DNA of 64,000 bases from positions 124,001 through 188,000 of the forward strand of contig SAXG01000054.1 of NCBI GenBank assembly GCA_012932865.1. Reading direction: 5' to 3'. The notes under the pieces were generated by a model. That model ran no database searches, was not told where the DNA came from, and worked only from the letters and a program-made list of their open reading frames with translations. Within the stretch, counting starts at the first letter, position 1; each line of letters begins with the position of its first letter. The translations under genes and the position numbers were made by a program. The DNA is from Amylostereum areolatum. Its lineage: Eukaryota > Basidiomycota > Agaricomycetes > Russulales > Stereaceae. Positions 22,261 to 35,137 of this stretch are shown piece by piece.

Positions 22261-25200
22261 GGTCGTGGAAAAGTAGCGGATGAATTCGGGGATAAACAAG
22301 CGGTGTAGAGCGCGGCGACGGGAAAGAGAACAGAGGATGGAGGACGCCGGGCGGGGGGTAATATAGCAGGGCACAAGATGGGAGGCCGCGTCATTTGTCG
22401 AGAAACGCGTTGAGGGGTCGGAGTTTGAAAGTCAAGTGGTTATTTCTCCGAGACAAGTCCTCGGGTCCCTTCCGAGCGACCAGCCTCCTCTGTCTGCAAG
22501 GGACCACCTCCCTCGGAGACTTCTCGGAGACTATTCTCTCCAATTCGCGAGTGCCCCACTGGCCTATCTGCGCTCCGTAAGCTCGCACAGGGGGGCCAGG
22601 GACCCTTCAATCGCGACTTGTGGTGCGTGGTAACATCCTCGACCTCCCCGCGTTGCCTTTCCGGAACAGTCAGGTCTCGATTACGAGAGGGCGGGTACGC
22701 TCGCGCTCCGAAGCAAAGATGGAAAACCTCTAGATACAGGGAATGGAACGTTTTGCGCGGGGGAAGTCCCGCCTTTCAACCCATGGACACATCGTGGCGT
22801 AGTAAACCCTCATCCGAATCGGAACACACTGCCATTCGTTCTGCTCATTTTTCCGAGCGCTCTGTCCTCAAGGAATCGTGGAGTAGGTGGAGGGCGTGGC
22901 GATTTTTAGAGAAACTCTCGGTGTAACTGACGATGCTGAAAACGAAACAGAACAACTACCGCAGTCTCATGTGCTCGTTCACGCACGCGATGCCGGCATA
23001 TGTTCATCCTACGCCACCCCCAAATTCGAACCAAACTGTCGAGGTCAAGTTTATCCCATGGCTGCAGCACCGTTCAGCCGTTCTCGCCCACCCCATACCT
23101 CATGCGTCAATTCGTCCAAGCGACCTCCTCCCACGAGACTGAATGGTGCGCTGCTGTCCTGCTCTCTCGTGCGCGCAGCTGTCGACCAAAGCATCCCCTC
23201 TACTCTCACAGATCAACCCGATTTCTCCCACAAGTCTATCCGATAGTTATCTCGATATCCCGCTGGTCTTCCGCTTCCTCCGGCTACCCCGCAGGGGCGG
23301 ACGTATCCGTATAGGCCCGTACACATTCGCCTTCTTCGTGCTCGAGCGCACTGCTTGCGACCTTAGTCTTCGGTGACGCCATTTGCCCGGTCGTGTGTTC
23401 TTATCTCTGCAATGAGGTTGGGATGTCTGTACTCATTGGAGCCCGTACAGGACCCTCGTTTGCTCGTTGCGGATCATTTGACGAGTGGCGCGCGTACGAT
23501 GGCTTCAGCGTTCAACGCATCCGCGTTTCTGGAGTACGCCGGTGAATATCGTCCCCGTGAGATGGGTGTCTTCAATTAGCAATCGCTTCACCCATACTTA
23601 GGCTGCGCGTTCCTCGATAGTCACCAGGGACCTTTCCTCCAAACAAGCATGGGATTCGCTACCACTTGGGACGGTCATGGGTGCTTTGTGACGTGAGTCG
23701 AATCCTTGCTTACGCACTTTATCGAACCGTGGAGCCAACCCAAGATCTTCAAAGTAGCCACAAAGCTCGCATCCTGTACAAGGGGGCATTTCGCAGGTAG
23801 CAGGTTCTGATCCGTTCATATCCGCCGCAATACAAGCTGCCGTACACTTCTGTGCTATATCCCATCCTCGTCGTATAAGCGGAGAGTCACGCGGGGTTGC
23901 CCTCGTTCCCGACGCGCTCACTTCTCCCTCCTATACCCAGCAAGATACCCTCGTTCCTAGTCAACACGATCGAGGACTATCAACCTGGGACCTGGCGGCT
24001 ACGGGGATCCTATTTCCGACCGCATACCTACTGGGAAAGCCCAACGCGATGCTTTATTTTTGCTCCCTACCGACCCCGCACGGCGTCTTGGCCTCGTTCA
24101 CTTCGGATCCGCGCGATAAGCCCCTCTCGTCCTCTGTCGCCATCGGCCTGGCGCTTCCCCGCTCCCAGCACTCTTCCTGCCCGAAGCTGTGAACCCGCCG
24201 AGTCTCAAATCGTAAAGCGTGCGCCGCTCAAGCGCCCCGCCTCCCGCCCGCGCAAGGGGTACGGAGATCATGTGCGTTGACTATTCCTCGGAATATACGC
24301 GGATAGACGATGCTCACATGCACCGGATAGGTTGTGAAGCATGCGCGAAGGACGCGCGCGTTGTCGTGTAGAACACACCCCAGTCCTCGCCGCCAAGCTG
24401 CGAAGAGGCTCGTACAAGCTCGTGCACCCATGGGCGCCACCCAGAGCTAATCACACATAATTCTCCGAGGCTTGTCCAGCGGAAGGGGAGGCACCGATGA
24501 GCGCGTACGGTCCACACAGGCCGTCACTGCGTACGCAAGACGGATAACAGAAGGAACTTAGGCAGCCGAGGCAAGGTCGAGAACGCACGCGTCTGGCCTT
24601 TGTCCATCGCTGGCTTTTGCATCGCGCGCGTAGTACGCATACGACGATGATGTCAAGTGCGCGGACGCACTTGCTCGCCAGATAGATAGGCGGATTAGGC
24701 GGCGATCGCATGCGCGACGTCAGATCGCGCGCATTGTGCCACAGGAGGCTTGCAGTCCGTGACCGATGATGGTCCTTAATGGAAGACGGTCGAGGTGAGA
24801 ACCATCCCATCTAAACGCCCTGACTTGATATACTATTGATTTCGGAAACAGGCGGGTTCCGTCGAAGCCATTCCCTCGCCCATTGTCAATAGCATCTCCT
24901 GTTGCATACGGAGCTCAAGACCATCGAGGACTGCCAAGCAAGCTGACTCCCTTCCTCCGTGTGCTGCGACGACGATCTTCTCACCGACTTCATGCGCCGG
25001 CGAGATAACGTGCAGGTACAGTACGACGAAGACAAGACCTGCGCAATTCCGTGCTGCTTCCCTGGCGCCGATGGACATGAAGTCGAAGCGCGCGTACGGC
25101 ATACCACGAAGTTTCTCCGTCAACTCCGCATCCCCCATCGAGGCTTCACTGTGGTACACCGCTGTACAGCACCCACGCACATCCCCACGCCGACCTAAAA

Positions 25201-26207
25201 TCACAGAGCGCGTCCGTGAATGGCAGTCGGGGCAGCATCGCGGTGCAGTTCTGCATTCTTCGAAGCGAGCACCAAGCTTAGCGCGTTGCGTGCTCGACGC
25301 CCACCTTAATTTTGTTAAATGAACGAGTGCCTCGCACGCTTCAAATGGCCGAGTACTCCCATGGCGCCCGCGTGGCGAGCAGGTCGAGCGTGTATACGCC
25401 ACTCTCACCACCACCGCTCTGGTAAAGTCTTGACGACCGAGTCGGCCGGGAGACCCTCGATGAGGACGTTCACAAGGTATTTCTCCGATGCTTCGCGTTC
25501 GCTCACGGCCCCCGAACCTGGATAGCTCCCAGAGCACTCCGGCTTGTCCTGGTACAGGCTCTCGACGCGGCTACATTTTCTCTCAACTGGCTCCGTGCAT
25601 GTAGACCGCGATCGGTGTTCCAGACGTGGTAGTACCAAGTACTTACTTATTGGAGGAACACAAATTGATGGATTGAATAGGGAAGAAGGGTCCGTCTGAG
25701 CTTCGTACTATACATCGAGGGGGGGAGTAAGTACCAGCTCATACTGAAGATCGTTAAATAATACGAAAGCTCTGAGGAGGAATTTGAGCCTCAAGAAGAC
25801 CGACATCAACAGTTCGACAGGATCATTTGACGATAATAATTTATTTTTTGGCTATGGTCCCCGGCGGCAGCTATCACGTGCAGACAACTTGTTGACCCCC
25901 TCCGCCATCTTCCAATCCATTCCCTCCTCCGTATCAACGCGTTCTACCCACCTTCGTGCGTCTCTTGGGAAGGGTATGATATATAAAATCGTAAACGTGA
26001 CTTTTAATTCAAATTTATCCACCCGTTCTTCTACAGATCCAAGACCACAATCGCCGCGGCGGATTCAGGACAGAGCACACCCGTAGCCCACTCTCCTTGC
26101 TTGATCGTACACAAAACATCTTAAATCAGCCCACAATACGATTAAGGTGCGTATATAGTGGCCTTTACGCGATCCTCTCGGACTGAGCCCATTCAGCAGC
26201 GCACACC
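22261..26207. other. 3.9-kb intergenic stretch, no recognised gene
   Basis: Many short open frames and none with a recognised motif. The longest, 24833-25537 on the minus strand (234 codons), has a helical-looking second half (CLAVLDGLELRMQQEMLLT) but no clear start, splice context or family; it is noted as a possible orphan only. No tRNA, repeat array or TE terminus was seen. Confidence 0.4.
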
Positions 26208-27532
26208 ATGGCGGTCCCCAACGATACACCTTGCCTCCGCTTCCCCGAAAATCTCGCTCCGCAAGCCCACCTTACACATGAAACCGCGTTTAACATGCTC
26301 CTTCGCGCTGTACAAGCCGCCACGCAGATGCCTTTCCAGTGGGGGTGGATAGACAGGCCTCACGGTGCGTGACGCACCCTCTCCTCTGACGACCAGCAAT
26401 ATTGACGAAGCTCGCCGTAGACGGCAGCATGTACCTCATTTTTCTCATCGCTCAGCACGGCTTTCCGCAAGATGGCATTCGGTTCCAGGAGCAGGAGCAA
26501 CGATACCCGATATCCTTCCCTGGCGGACGCGTGCGTGCCTTACACTGTACGGTCTGGCTCGGGCTGACGCTGTTGGACTGCAGGAGATGGAGGTAGGCGA
26601 AACGCGCTATGGCTACGTTCCAGGAGCAGACAACGTCGCGTCCCGCGTCCGCCGACGCTACCGTATCACCAAAGGCGGACACCTCCAACTTTGCCTCATC
26701 CATTACACTCGCGGCCAAGCCATGCGTACGTCCTCTTCTGCCAACTTTTTTTCAGTCCTAAACTCACACCTCTATCTTTAGCCATCGCGCCTGGTACCCA
26801 ATCGCAGCCCGTGCGCATGTACCCACTCCGACCCCTCTCCGACCCCGCCGTGTTCGTCATGGGCGAAAAGGTTGGCCAAAAGGTCGCTCCGCATCGCGAT
26901 CCCCAGGCGCTGCTCGCCAACCAAAACCGTGAGATGCAGGAGCTCGAGAGGCGGGCGCAGCGCGACAGAGCCGCGAACATGAACCAGGCGAGTCACTTTC
27001 TTCTACCTAGAGAAGGCGCTCTGATATCGCCCCCGTGTAGAGACCTCCAGCACAAGCCCAGGCTCCGCCGCCGCCTCCACAACGCGTGGATGAGGAAGAC
27101 GACCTAGGTGTGTAGCTTTGTGCCCTGCCAATGTCCCAGATCGTAACAGCTGTGTTCGCGACAGAGGACCTTGAGCATATCTCCACGCGGACTCTCGCGC
27201 TGACGCGTTACCGGCGCAACCACGAGTTCATGAGCGAGATCTTCGTGCACGCCGCCTTTGGCGAGAAAAACGCCATCACGCCAGTCTCTCCCTACTCTAT
27301 CTTCTCTGAGTCGGAGCTCAACGAGAAAGCGGTGCGTGCATTCCCTCTCTCTTTGTTCGTACGCGATCGTCTCTGACGGTCAGCTAATGTGCAGGAGAAA
27401 TTGGCGGCAGAGCTCGAGGAGCTCAAGGCGAAGGCGGCGGCGCGCAAGGCGACCAAGGAGGAAGCGGAGAGGGCCGATGTCAGTATGAATATCGACTTTG
27501 ACGTTGCTATCGACGTCCAGCTCGCTCCATGA
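26208..27532 (+). CDS. SSR4: Ssr4-like SWI/SNF and RSC complex subunit
   Basis: Ssr4 is a fungal subunit shared by the SWI/SNF and RSC chromatin remodellers (DUF1750 family). Seven exons: 26208-26364, 26421-26530, 26584-26725, 26782-26987, 27041-27107, 27165-27331, 27395-27532; 328 residues in frame throughout. Motifs: CLRFPENLAPQAHLTHETAF, TQMPFQWGWIDRPHDGSMYL, YRITKGGHLQLCLIHYTRG, a Gln/Pro-rich linker, then TLALTRYRRNHEFMSEIF, characteristic of the family, and an acidic/Lys-rich C-terminus. Intron 4 (26988-27040) begins GCGAGT after CAG and ends GTAG, a GC-AG intron; the neighbouring introns are GT-AG. Family assignment is from memory of the domain pattern. Confidence 0.75.
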
Positions 27533-28099
27533 CGAACGTATCTTTATCTTTTTCTGCTTTTGCTCTACTCCGGGCCCTGTACCCTGTGTATTACCGTTAC
27601 CGTTATTTACCTCGATCTTGCACAATACTCTTCGTCTTCCTAACGTTTATCCCGACAAGGCGGGCGTGTCTAATGTTATAGATCATACCACTGCCTTCGC
27701 CTCCTCCAACGAGTATCTCGCCAGCTACTAACGTTGAATTGATACATTCCCCCACCTTGCCATGAGACTAGAATCACCATGGTCCAAAACAAACGATGCA
27801 CGTAACCTTCGTATTAATTTATGTGCATGTGCACCACGAATCCACGAGGTAAATAATAGTACAAGTTGACCAACGATGTAAAGACCCGAAACCATAGCGA
27901 AACCATCCGAATAACCCAGCTGAAGAAGCCGAACGAGCGTGAAACCCGAAGCCCTCAAGACGAAACCGAGAATGGCAGGTAATACAATGACTATGCGGGG
28001 GGGAGACCGAGACAGCATGCGGACGAAAGCAAGTAGCAAGACAGGAAAGAAAGGACGGAGAACAGAGAACGGAATAGGAAAAGCAGATGTTGAGGTAGA
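27533..28099. other. Intergenic, convergent 3' ends (SSR4 and laccase 2)
   Basis: 567 bp between stop codons of convergent genes; presumably 3' UTRs and terminators. No further structure recognised. Confidence 0.45.
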
Positions 28100-30226
28100 T
28101 TATGCACCAATGAAGTTATTGTAAGCGGGACAGAGGTCTTGCCAGCCCTCTGTGGAAACAAAAGTTGGTCAGCACAAAAAAGAGGTGGGGCAGAGGAAGG
28201 GTACGCACGAGTGGGCGACTCCGTGACCTCAGTAGGAGCCTCAGCGAAGACCACAGCAAGGCCACTACATGTCGGATACGAGGTCAGTGATACGGCCGGC
28301 CATGAAGACGCGACGGAATACTCACGCGATGAGATGCCAGTCGATGTGGCAGTGGAGGAACCAAGGGCCGGGGTTGTCCGTGGTGAAGCGGAAGGTGACC
28401 AGGTCGCCGGTCGCGCCGGTGCTGACGACGTCGCGCTTGATCGGGTTGTCCCAGTTGTACGTCGAGTTGCCCGCGCTACGCACCACCCAGAAGTTGTGTC
28501 CGTGCAGATGGAACCTGCGACGCGGAAGACGGTCAGTCGGGTCTGCGGTACGGCGAAGAACGAGGTTGCTTACGGGTGAGGGGCACCGACGGCACCACCG
28601 GGGATGGACACCTCGACGACCTTGTTGCGCTCGAGGGTGTAGACGCTGCCGTTGGGCATGAGCGACGCGGCGTCGGTGGCGCCGCTGAGGATCTGGAGGA
28701 GGACAGGGACAGCCGGGTCCGCGAAGCCGACGTCGTTGCACGGAGAAGGCGCCGGCGTTCTGCACAGGAAGGGGTGGTTAGACTTTACGAACCCGCAAGC
28801 ATGACGTGCACGTACGAATCCGATGTTGAGGGTGAGGTTGATGTCGGCCTCGCCCGCGACGTGCGTGCCGGGCACAGGCGAGTCCTCCAGAGGCTGTCAT
28901 TCGTTACGGTCAGATAGGAATGACACAGGAGGACGAGGGACTCACGTGGAGGTCGGTCTCGACCATGGGCGCCGTGCTGGACATCGAGGTCGTGGGGTCC
29001 GCCGTGGCCGCGCCGGAGTACCGCAGGATGGCCGAGTTCATGCCGCCGTCGAACGACGACTGAACCGGGTTATTCGGCAGGGCGCGCACCCAGTAGTTGT
29101 CCACCGCTTGGTCGGCAGACAGCTAAGCGAAGTGTGAGCTCGCGATCGTCGCCGACAGTGAGAGAGGTACTCACGACGAAGGAGTAACGCTGGCCGGCGA
29201 AGATCTGGATGGAGTCGACCACGAGCGGCTGCGAGTTGACGCTGTCGACCTCGATGATGGTGAACGTGTGCCCGTCGATCGAGAACGCGTAGTTCGGGTC
29301 GCATGCCAGCGACACCAGGCGGAAACGGTAGCTGGTGAAGAGTATGAGTCGGGCATGCGATGGGGAAAATTGGAAGTGCGTACCGTTTGCCAGCCTCGAC
29401 GCTGATGACGGCGAGGTCGCTGGATGGACCGCCGCTGTAGCGGCCCAGCCCGTTGATGAGCGTCGCGCTCGGGTTCGGGACGGCCGGAGCGTTGGGGCTC
29501 AGGTAGTGGTACCAGTCAGACAGCGTGATGACCGTCGTCGCTGCATAGGATGCGTCAGGAAAATAAAACTGCTGGTGGAGACCGACTGACCATCGTCGAC
29601 GTCGTAGAGGGACGCGTGGGGGTCGTTGGGGTCGTACACAACGAACGGACCACGGAGACCGTCGCAGTATTGGGCTGCCTGGTGGGAGTGATACCTGGGG
29701 CGGGATGAGTCAAGTCTTTCGCTACGTCAAAGTTATGATCGCTTACCAGAAAGTCCCACTTTGACCAGGGGTGGTGAAGTCGTAAAGGAACGAGCTGCCC
29801 GGGATGATGGGGCACTGGTTGACGAACGACGCGCCGTCCATCTCGTTCGTGCCAGCCTGGAAGAATCCGTGCCAATGCTGCGACAGCGTCAGCAGCCGAA
29901 TAAATGTACGAATACATGGATAGCTCACGATGGAGGTAGCGAGCGGCATGCTGGAGTCCGTCAACGTGTCCGTCACGTTGAGCTGGAACCTGTCGCCAGT
30001 GTTCCCGGAAATGAGAGGGCCAGGGAAGACGCCGTTGGCGAGGACGGTCCTAGGAAACGATGAGTATGGCTGGTCAAGCTGGAAATCGGCTGGAAGCTTA
30101 CGAGCGAGAGAAGCCGTCGGGGGCCAAATCCACGTTGGAGATGACGAGGTTCTGTGACACCGTAGCGGCATAAACCTTAGCCACGAGAGAGACAAGAAGG
30201 ACAGTGAAGGACTGGGAGAGACGCAT
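28100..30226 (-). CDS. Laccase copy 2 (one apparent frameshift)
   Basis: Same twelve-exon plan as the other copies: 30226-30102, 30049-29929, 29877-29747, 29694-29591, 29540-29384, 29331-29175, 29122-28946, 28893-28816, 28759-28574, 28514-28326, 28264-28209, 28149-28100. Secreted multicopper oxidase with signal peptide and the copper blocks HWHG, YHSH, HPFHLHGH and HCHIDWHL. Exon 9 is 186 nt rather than 185: an extra base near 28738 turns AFSVNDVGF into AFSV followed by Arg-rich nonsense. The intron 2 acceptor region reads GCTGTCGCAG where the other copies have GCTGTAGCAG, which shows that the used acceptor is the CAG just before HWHG. It lies in inverted orientation to copy 1 within the mirrored gene block. 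Confidence 0.88.
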
Positions 30227-30305
30227 GGTGGTCAAGACGAGTCTGAAGGGAAGACCGGTGGGTAGAGCTGAGGCTGCTGGGGATGGACCGTCGGAGACCC
30301 GACCC

Positions 30306-30312
30306 TTTTATA
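30306..30312 (-). promoter_or_regulatory. TATA box of laccase 2
   Basis: TATAAAA on the minus strand, 80 bp before the ATG, in the same ACGTATAAA context as the other laccases. Confidence 0.75.
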
Positions 30313-33300
30313 CGTCGACGGCCTCCCGCCAAGTCGAGTCCATGATGCTTGAAGAGCATCTTGACAGACCGAAAAATGTCTCAGTCAGTTCAATCTTGAA
30401 ACCGGCGCCAAAACTGCTCACCGTTCTACGGTACCAGGTGCCTGTCCTGTCGATCCGACCTTCGCTCCGCTCTCACGCACCCGGGGCACCAGGGGCACGA
30501 CTGTCGCGCGAATTCAGCTGGTGCATAAAGAATGGAGAATTGACCAGGCTCGGGGATGGTGCTACAACTGGGTCGCTGCAGAGCTGTGGTCAACAGCCAT
30601 ATCCTCCAGACACAAACAGGTCGAGTTACCTATGTTTCCGCGGTAGACTCTCGTGCTCGAGAACGATGCATCAGATTGCCTCCTACAGCTGTCGGCACTG
30701 CTCTGGCGCTGAAGACGAAACTGGCCATCGGATTGATCTCAACTCTGGAACATCCGAGTCCCAAGGGTCGACGCGGGATTGTAGCATACTCCAGCACCGT
30801 GCGACGTTCGGGGAGAACCCCATGCTGTGCCGCGCACGGTGCAAGGGCTATGTTTTCCCCATATGTTTGAGGTTCGGTGATGGGCGAACAGAACGGTAAC
30901 GAAGTAGGAGGTGGTATAGACTTGGTAGTAGGCAGACGCTGTCAACCTCAGAGTCGTCAGGACGTTAGTAGCTCCAGTAGGACGCCCCTTGTCCCTCCTT
31001 ATAGTAGCGATAACGTCCACGTTCGAAACTCTCTCGAAAAACAGGTTCGAGTCTGTGACTGCCAGGGCCGCACCTACACCAAGTGCTGTTGATTCAGACG
31101 ACGGACCAGAACTCATCTTCGCATGGCCTCTATCTTCCCGCCTAGCGGTGATCGTTCACTAAAGTGAATTACCCTATGGCGAGTAAGTTACTCCAATCAA
31201 CGGGCCTGCTGTTGATTTGAATCAGAGTCGCGTTCTCTGGACTTAATCTCGCTTGGGGAGACTTTTTTCGCCTTCCGATTTATGGATATACGGACGCCGT
31301 ACATGGGCAACCTCAAAGGCATAGGAGGCCGGGAGATCTGCAAGGACGACAGCTTCCGCCGCTTACATCGGACTTGGACTATCCAGCTCGCACGACTTGC
31401 GCACAACGTCGAAGACCGATGGTACGTACGAAGAATTGCAGATCTAGAAGATACTTTCAAGGCACTTGCTGACCGAAATGCATCGCGTACTTTGCTTTTC
31501 AGGTCCCCGTTTAATCTTGATTTGTCGGCGTCCCCTCCCCTCGCCTTTCCTCGATTTCCTCTCACGAAGCCACCATGAAGCTACGAAAGCTGGCCTTGGC
31601 GTTCACACATATACACGCCACTTCTTGTCCGCATAAGTGACCCTTTATGGGGCTCCCCGAAAAAGTGCTTCATTCCACCTCCCGGTACGTATCTACAAAT
31701 TCTCTTTGCCAACACCCCAAGCGTTCCTTGACCCACCTCGAGGATTTCGCGCGCAGAGCGTCAAGAAGTGAATACCATTAAGGGCTCACCTGCCTCAAAA
31801 TTTGCACTTCGCGTCCGGGCCATCTTGTACAAGTCCCTCTTGATCCGTTCGTCGTGGGCAAGGCTGGTAGGGGTTCTCCATGACTTTCTGATATGCAGAT
31901 GACCCACCTTCTCCCGAGTTGTTTCGACGTCTCGGAATACTCGCCCTTTTGTCCAGATGTCGGGGGGGGGAGCGATGGGAATGCTCAGGTGCTTGTCCTC
32001 GAGGAACCATGGTCGACTGGAATCTGACCAGAGACCGCCACTAAAGGGGTGATGAGCATGTCCAGTACCGCGACATCGTGGGTAAATGTACATTGTCGAA
32101 ACTTGCGCTACTGAATGACATCGCAGAAACGGTCCGCCGTGCGCTACACTAAATGGCATCACAGAAATGGCCTGTCGGGCCCGTCATTGCAGGGACTTGA
32201 GTATCCCCGCTCGAAAGTGTCGAGGATTGCACTGGCAGTAGTCCCAAGCTATGCCCCCAACGCGTTTTTCCCGGAGGTCCGCTGGCCACAGATGTTGGGG
32301 ACTCGCCAGGGGAGAAAAAGCAAAATTGGCTCTCCACTGCATCGATGTGTTATTGCGTAAGTTTTACGTGCAAGGTGCGAAGGTACTTGGGCGAAAAGGA
32401 GGAGCGACGATGATGCTTTCGGTGTAGACCGAGGTCTCCGAGACCTCAAAAAGTGCACCTCCGGCGTGGAGGCCGACGCCAGGAAACCGGCGGATGTACA
32501 CGGCGACCTTCCCCACAATGGCCAATCACTCGGAACTCGAGAGAAGGCACGACAAACGGTTTGGGTCAGTTCGGTGGGCGCACGTCGGCCCCAAGCTCGA
32601 GCTCAAGGTCCATCAATCCAAAATCAATCCATCAATCCGGCACGAACCCTTCGGAGTCGAAATGGACCATGTTGTATGTATGTAAGTACTCTTCCTCCGG
32701 ATTAATACGGGCCTGATACGACTAAGTATACTAGGAGCTAATCTGTCATCTTGCTGCCGTCAACAGTGAGAAAGGAACGAGCCGTTGCAATTCGCCGAGA
32801 ACGGCCATCGGGCGAATTACATGGTAAGATGTCAAGGGAAATGCTTAGAGAAACCCACGTCACATCGTACTTTTCCGGGTGTAGATTTGAACATACCACC
32901 CCTAGCCCTTAAAAACTTGAAAGATCATTCGCGTCGTGAATCCGTGGTCATTACCGCGGCACTGAGGCATTGTACTTATTCTGTCAGTTGCTGTGAAATT
33001 AGCGTTGGCCGTGACGCGCGATACTATCCTCGCAGATGGTAGAATGTACTCATGAAGGATTTCGTTTAGAGGTACACTTGGAATAAAAGTCGACTCCGGC
33101 GCTACGAGCCACGCCAGTCGAAGATGTGGACGCCGACCTACGCCGACCTACGCCGACGCGTCGCACATCATGATGTTTGGTTGTGTTAGGATCAGAGGCT
33201 ATTGACGTCGTGCCTTATCGGCATGCTCGGCACCCCCTGCCACATCCCGGACTTATTGTCGACCAATTTGTTGCTCTCATGGTTGAACAGCATCCATCTT

Positions 33301-33533
33301 GGTGATATACAACGTATGCGAGACAAAAATCCTACGTGTTTCAGTCTGGGTGCAACGTCGACAGGGCGATGTGTTTGCGACAGCACTTGATCTAATCTTA
33401 TCGTCAGATGGCCTTGTGCAAAATTCTCGACACTCAGCCTACATAATCCTGACTCGACCTGCCATGAATCACCTATCCTACGTCCGCTCGATCTTACCCA
33501 TAACACGCAATCTTCCCCCATACTACAGTAAAC
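30313..33533. other. Intergenic, laccase 2 to trpD copy 2
   Basis: 3.2 kb with no supported gene. 30,313-30,530 is laccase upstream DNA matching laccase 3 (for example CAGGCACCTGGTACCG region, reversed). Around 31,830-31,860 is a block also found reversed at 6299-6320. 33,178-33,533 mirrors the trpD copy 1 upstream region. An ORF at 31282-31578 has protein-like composition but no recognised motif. Confidence 0.45.
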
Positions 33534-34695
33534 ATGGCCAACTTTGACTACAACTCGTTCAAACCGCTCCTCCACAAGCTCGTCAACACCCCCGAGTACT
33601 TCACCCCGGCGGACGCCCGACTCGCGCTCGAGCACATCTTCACCCCCAATGCCGTACTCCCCGCCCAAATTGGCGCGTTCTTGACAGCTCTGCACCTCTT
33701 CCGCGTCGAGCGCCGCCCCGAGATCCTCGCCGTGGCCGCAGGAGTCTTGCGTGTCCGTGCACTCAAGGCGGACGTCGAAGGCTGGGACACGGACTTTGTG
33801 GTGGATATCGTGGGCACAGGCGGAGACGGTCACAATACGTTCAATGTGAGCACGACGGCCGCGGTCGTTGCAGCGGGGGCAGGGGCGCGGGTGATCAAGG
33901 TGTGTCGCGTTCCCTACGTGTGCGAATACACCGTTTATTGACGAAGACGATGGTATTCGTACCACACAGCACGGAAGCGCTGCGTCTACATCCGCCTCCG
34001 GCTCCGCAGACCTCCTTCAAGCTCTAGGTTGCCTTTTCACACCGCCCTCAGCCGACACCGCCGTGCCAATCCCCAAACTCCCGTTCACGTTCATCCTCGC
34101 CCCGCACTACCACCCCTCCCTGGCCCTCATCGCGCCCCTCCGCAAGTCGCTCCCCTTCCGCACCATGTTCAACGTCCTCGGCCCGCTCATCAACCCTGCC
34201 AACCCGCGCGGCATGGTCCTCGGTGTCGCGGAGCGCGAGCTCGGGATGACGTTCGCCAAATCACTGCGTGAAGCTGGCGTCGTGCGCGCCTTGGTCGTCT
34301 GCGGGGCGGAGGGCCTGGACGAGATCAGCTGTGCGGGCGATACGCATGCGTGGGAGCTCAAGAAGGGGTCGATCACGGAGCGCACGCTGCACCCGTCGAT
34401 GTTCGGTCTGCCGACGCATCCCTTGGCCGACGCGGCGAGTGGGACCCCGGCTCAGAACGCGGAAACCTTCAAGCACCTCCTGGCGTCGGGAGAGACGATT
34501 CCGGGGCACCTCCTTCCTGTGCTCGACTTTGTACTCCTGAACGCGTCGGCATTGCTCGTTGTAGCGGGCTTGGCAGAGGATTTTGTGGACGGCGTGCGGG
34601 TTGCGCGGGAGGCGATTGTTTCGGGTAGTGCATGGAGTGCGCTGGTGAAGTTCAGGGAGGAGGGAAGGAGAATTGCGGAGAGCGCGGATGCATAG
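33534..34695 (+). CDS. TRP4: Anthranilate phosphoribosyltransferase, copy 2
   Basis: Second intact copy of the tryptophan-pathway enzyme that adds phosphoribose to anthranilate. Exons 33534-33899 and 33970-34695, same 70-nt intron, 363 residues. DIVGTGGDGHNTFNVST, IKHGS, RTMFNVLGPLINPANP and VCGAEGLDEIS are all present. Differences from copy 1 are few (C6Y, E to K before GSITERT, and the end REEGRRIAESADA). Both copies are free of indels while several neighbours are not, which suggests that both are maintained or that duplication is recent. The upstream 350 bp is also duplicated, so shared regulation is plausible. Confidence 0.93.
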
Positions 34696-35137
34696 GTGAT
34701 TCCCTTTTCAATGTAGCGACGGGAGAGCTGGAAATCTAAAGAGTGACTTGTATTGCAGACTACGGCCTGTCGTTTCTCTATCCTGTCAGCACATATGCCT
34801 TTACGTGGCGTTCTATACAATTCTCCATCGTGCTATACTTACACGGTCACCGCAGTCGTCAGATTCTACCTCCACACTTGAGTCAAGATTGAACCCTATT
34901 CCTGGTGCGTGGTGTCCACATGCTCCGTCATGCACACCTCATTCGAGAAGTGGCATCGCCTGCAGGCTGATAATCGACCAAGATCCCGCATAGAAGCTTT
35001 TCGAATGGCTGCGCAGCACTGTCCTATAGACCCCGACGTCCTTGGGACCCTAGGATACGCGCCGAATCCTAGGACGACGGTAAGTATAAGTATAAGGACA
35101 GAACACGCAGTCGGAGGACCACCGGCGTTATTTTACG
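34696..35137. other. Intergenic, trpD copy 2 to family X (duplicated)
   Basis: Mirror of 3091-3564. Short frames here (for example around 34931-35090) look protein-like but are not conserved in frame in the other copy. Confidence 0.45.

Noticed and set aside
24833..25537. 234-codon minus-strand ORF as a gene
   Set aside because: Protein-like in its second half, but without a recognised domain, splice model or paralogue; left as a note in the intergenic entry.
34931..35090. Extra exon upstream of family X
   Set aside because: Protein-like in one copy, but the same region of the other copy is not conserved in any single frame.
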